The notes under the pieces: model-generated
Databases searched by the model: none
What the model was told of the DNA's origin: nothing
Seen by the model: only the letters and a program-made list of their open reading frames with translations
Assembly (NCBI RefSeq): GCF_000281065.1
Contig: NZ_AKKK01000002.1
Coordinates: forward strand, 1-64,000
DNA from: Arthrobacter sp. M2012083
GTDB taxonomy: Bacteria; Actinomycetota; Actinomycetes; Actinomycetales; Micrococcaceae
Direction of reading: 5' to 3'
Length of the DNA stretch: 64,000 bases
Made by a program: the position numbers and the translations under genes
Shown: piece after piece, positions 63,792 to 64,000 of the stretch
Layout of the letters: every line of letters begins with the position of its first letter
Position numbering within the stretch: position 1 is the stretch's first letter

Positions 63792-64000
63792 CTACTCACT
63801 CCAGTAGTTCAGCAGGCGTCCCCGCGCTTCAGCCAATTGCTCCGAAGGCAGAACAAGCGAGCTCTCAGGTATCCCCAAAGCTTGCCACCGCACTACCAGG
63901 GTCGCATCCTGCTCCGCCGGCAAGGGCCATAACCAATAGCGGCCGGTGAACTGGACATACTCGTCGTTGTTGCTCCCTCCGCCGCCGCCCAAGGTTGTCA
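63792..64000 (-). CDS. C-terminal fragment of a hypothetical protein (cut by window edge)
   Basis: An open frame of about 69 codons continues off the right edge. A Gly-rich GGGGGSNN linker precedes YVQFTGRYWLWPLPAEQD and LGIPESSLVLPSEQLAEARG, which resembles the end of an actinobacterial hypothetical family with YWLWPLP motifs. The real start lies beyond the window. Function unknown. Confidence 0.6.
   Translation of the reverse strand, partial: TTLGGGGGSNNDEYVQFTGRYWLWPLPAEQDATLVVRWQALGIPESSLVLPSEQLAEARGRLLNYWSE

Overview
The window is high-GC, densely coding DNA with many GTG/TTG starts, ATGA-overlapping operons, a full menaquinone route, PucR-type regulators and APS-type sulfate assimilation. 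This suits an actinobacterium of the Micrococcaceae, most like Arthrobacter/Paenarthrobacter; the taxonomy is inferred from gene content only. There are no rRNA, tRNA, CRISPR, transposase or phage genes.

Layout. 0-7 kb: alcohol oxidation (DUF779 protein, Zn-ADH, ALDH, GAF-domain regulator), a ferredoxin-NADP reductase and a RarD permease. 7-14 kb: GABA catabolism (patD-gabT with divergent pucR) and an MFS-GntR pair with a perfect operator. 14-20 kb: MBL-rhodanese protein, a second ferredoxin-NADP reductase in an operon with siroheme synthase, an AlkD-like protein and glutaminase. 20-26 kb: a second PucR regulator, an AnsP-like permease and a long Orn/Lys/Arg decarboxylase. 26-29 kb: two redox enzymes and a copper-type operator with DUF6153 and DUF305 genes. 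29-39 kb: sulfur block (NitT/TauT ABC importer, mmuM, cysN, cysD, cysH, sulfite reductase, sirohydrochlorin chelatase). 39-42 kb: TRIC channel, SUKH-like protein and a repeat-flanked AbiEi/DUF559 gene. 42-52 kb: menaquinone genes (polyprenyl synthase, menJ, menG, menF, menD), interrupted by a glutamate-type ABC importer and a second repeat-flanked AbiEi/nuclease gene. 52-60 kb: LacI-controlled beta-glucan-type utilisation locus (ABC importer, GH3, frameshifted glucoamylase/GH144-like enzyme). 60-64 kb: PhoX phosphatase, menC and a truncated gene.

How genes connect. Siroheme synthase plus ferredoxin reductase (16-18 kb) and sulfite reductase-cysHDN (33-38 kb) lie 20 kb apart, yet share one promoter architecture: two 16-bp boxes spaced 20 bp, the same -35/-10 arrangement and the same 6-nt distance to ATG. 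This implies one unidentified activator and leaderless mRNAs. Cofactor, electron supply and reductase would thus be co-expressed.

The most unusual signal is two orphan AbiEi-type wing-helix proteins with PD-(D/E)XK (DUF559/Vsr-like) nuclease domains. Each is bracketed by its own family of long inverted-repeat elements (CCACCACCCACTTTG at 40.4-41.8 kb, GACACCC at 49.3-50.6 kb). A third repeat family lies without a nuclease at 7.2 kb. The arrangement resembles REP elements with RAYT transposases but uses an unrelated enzyme.
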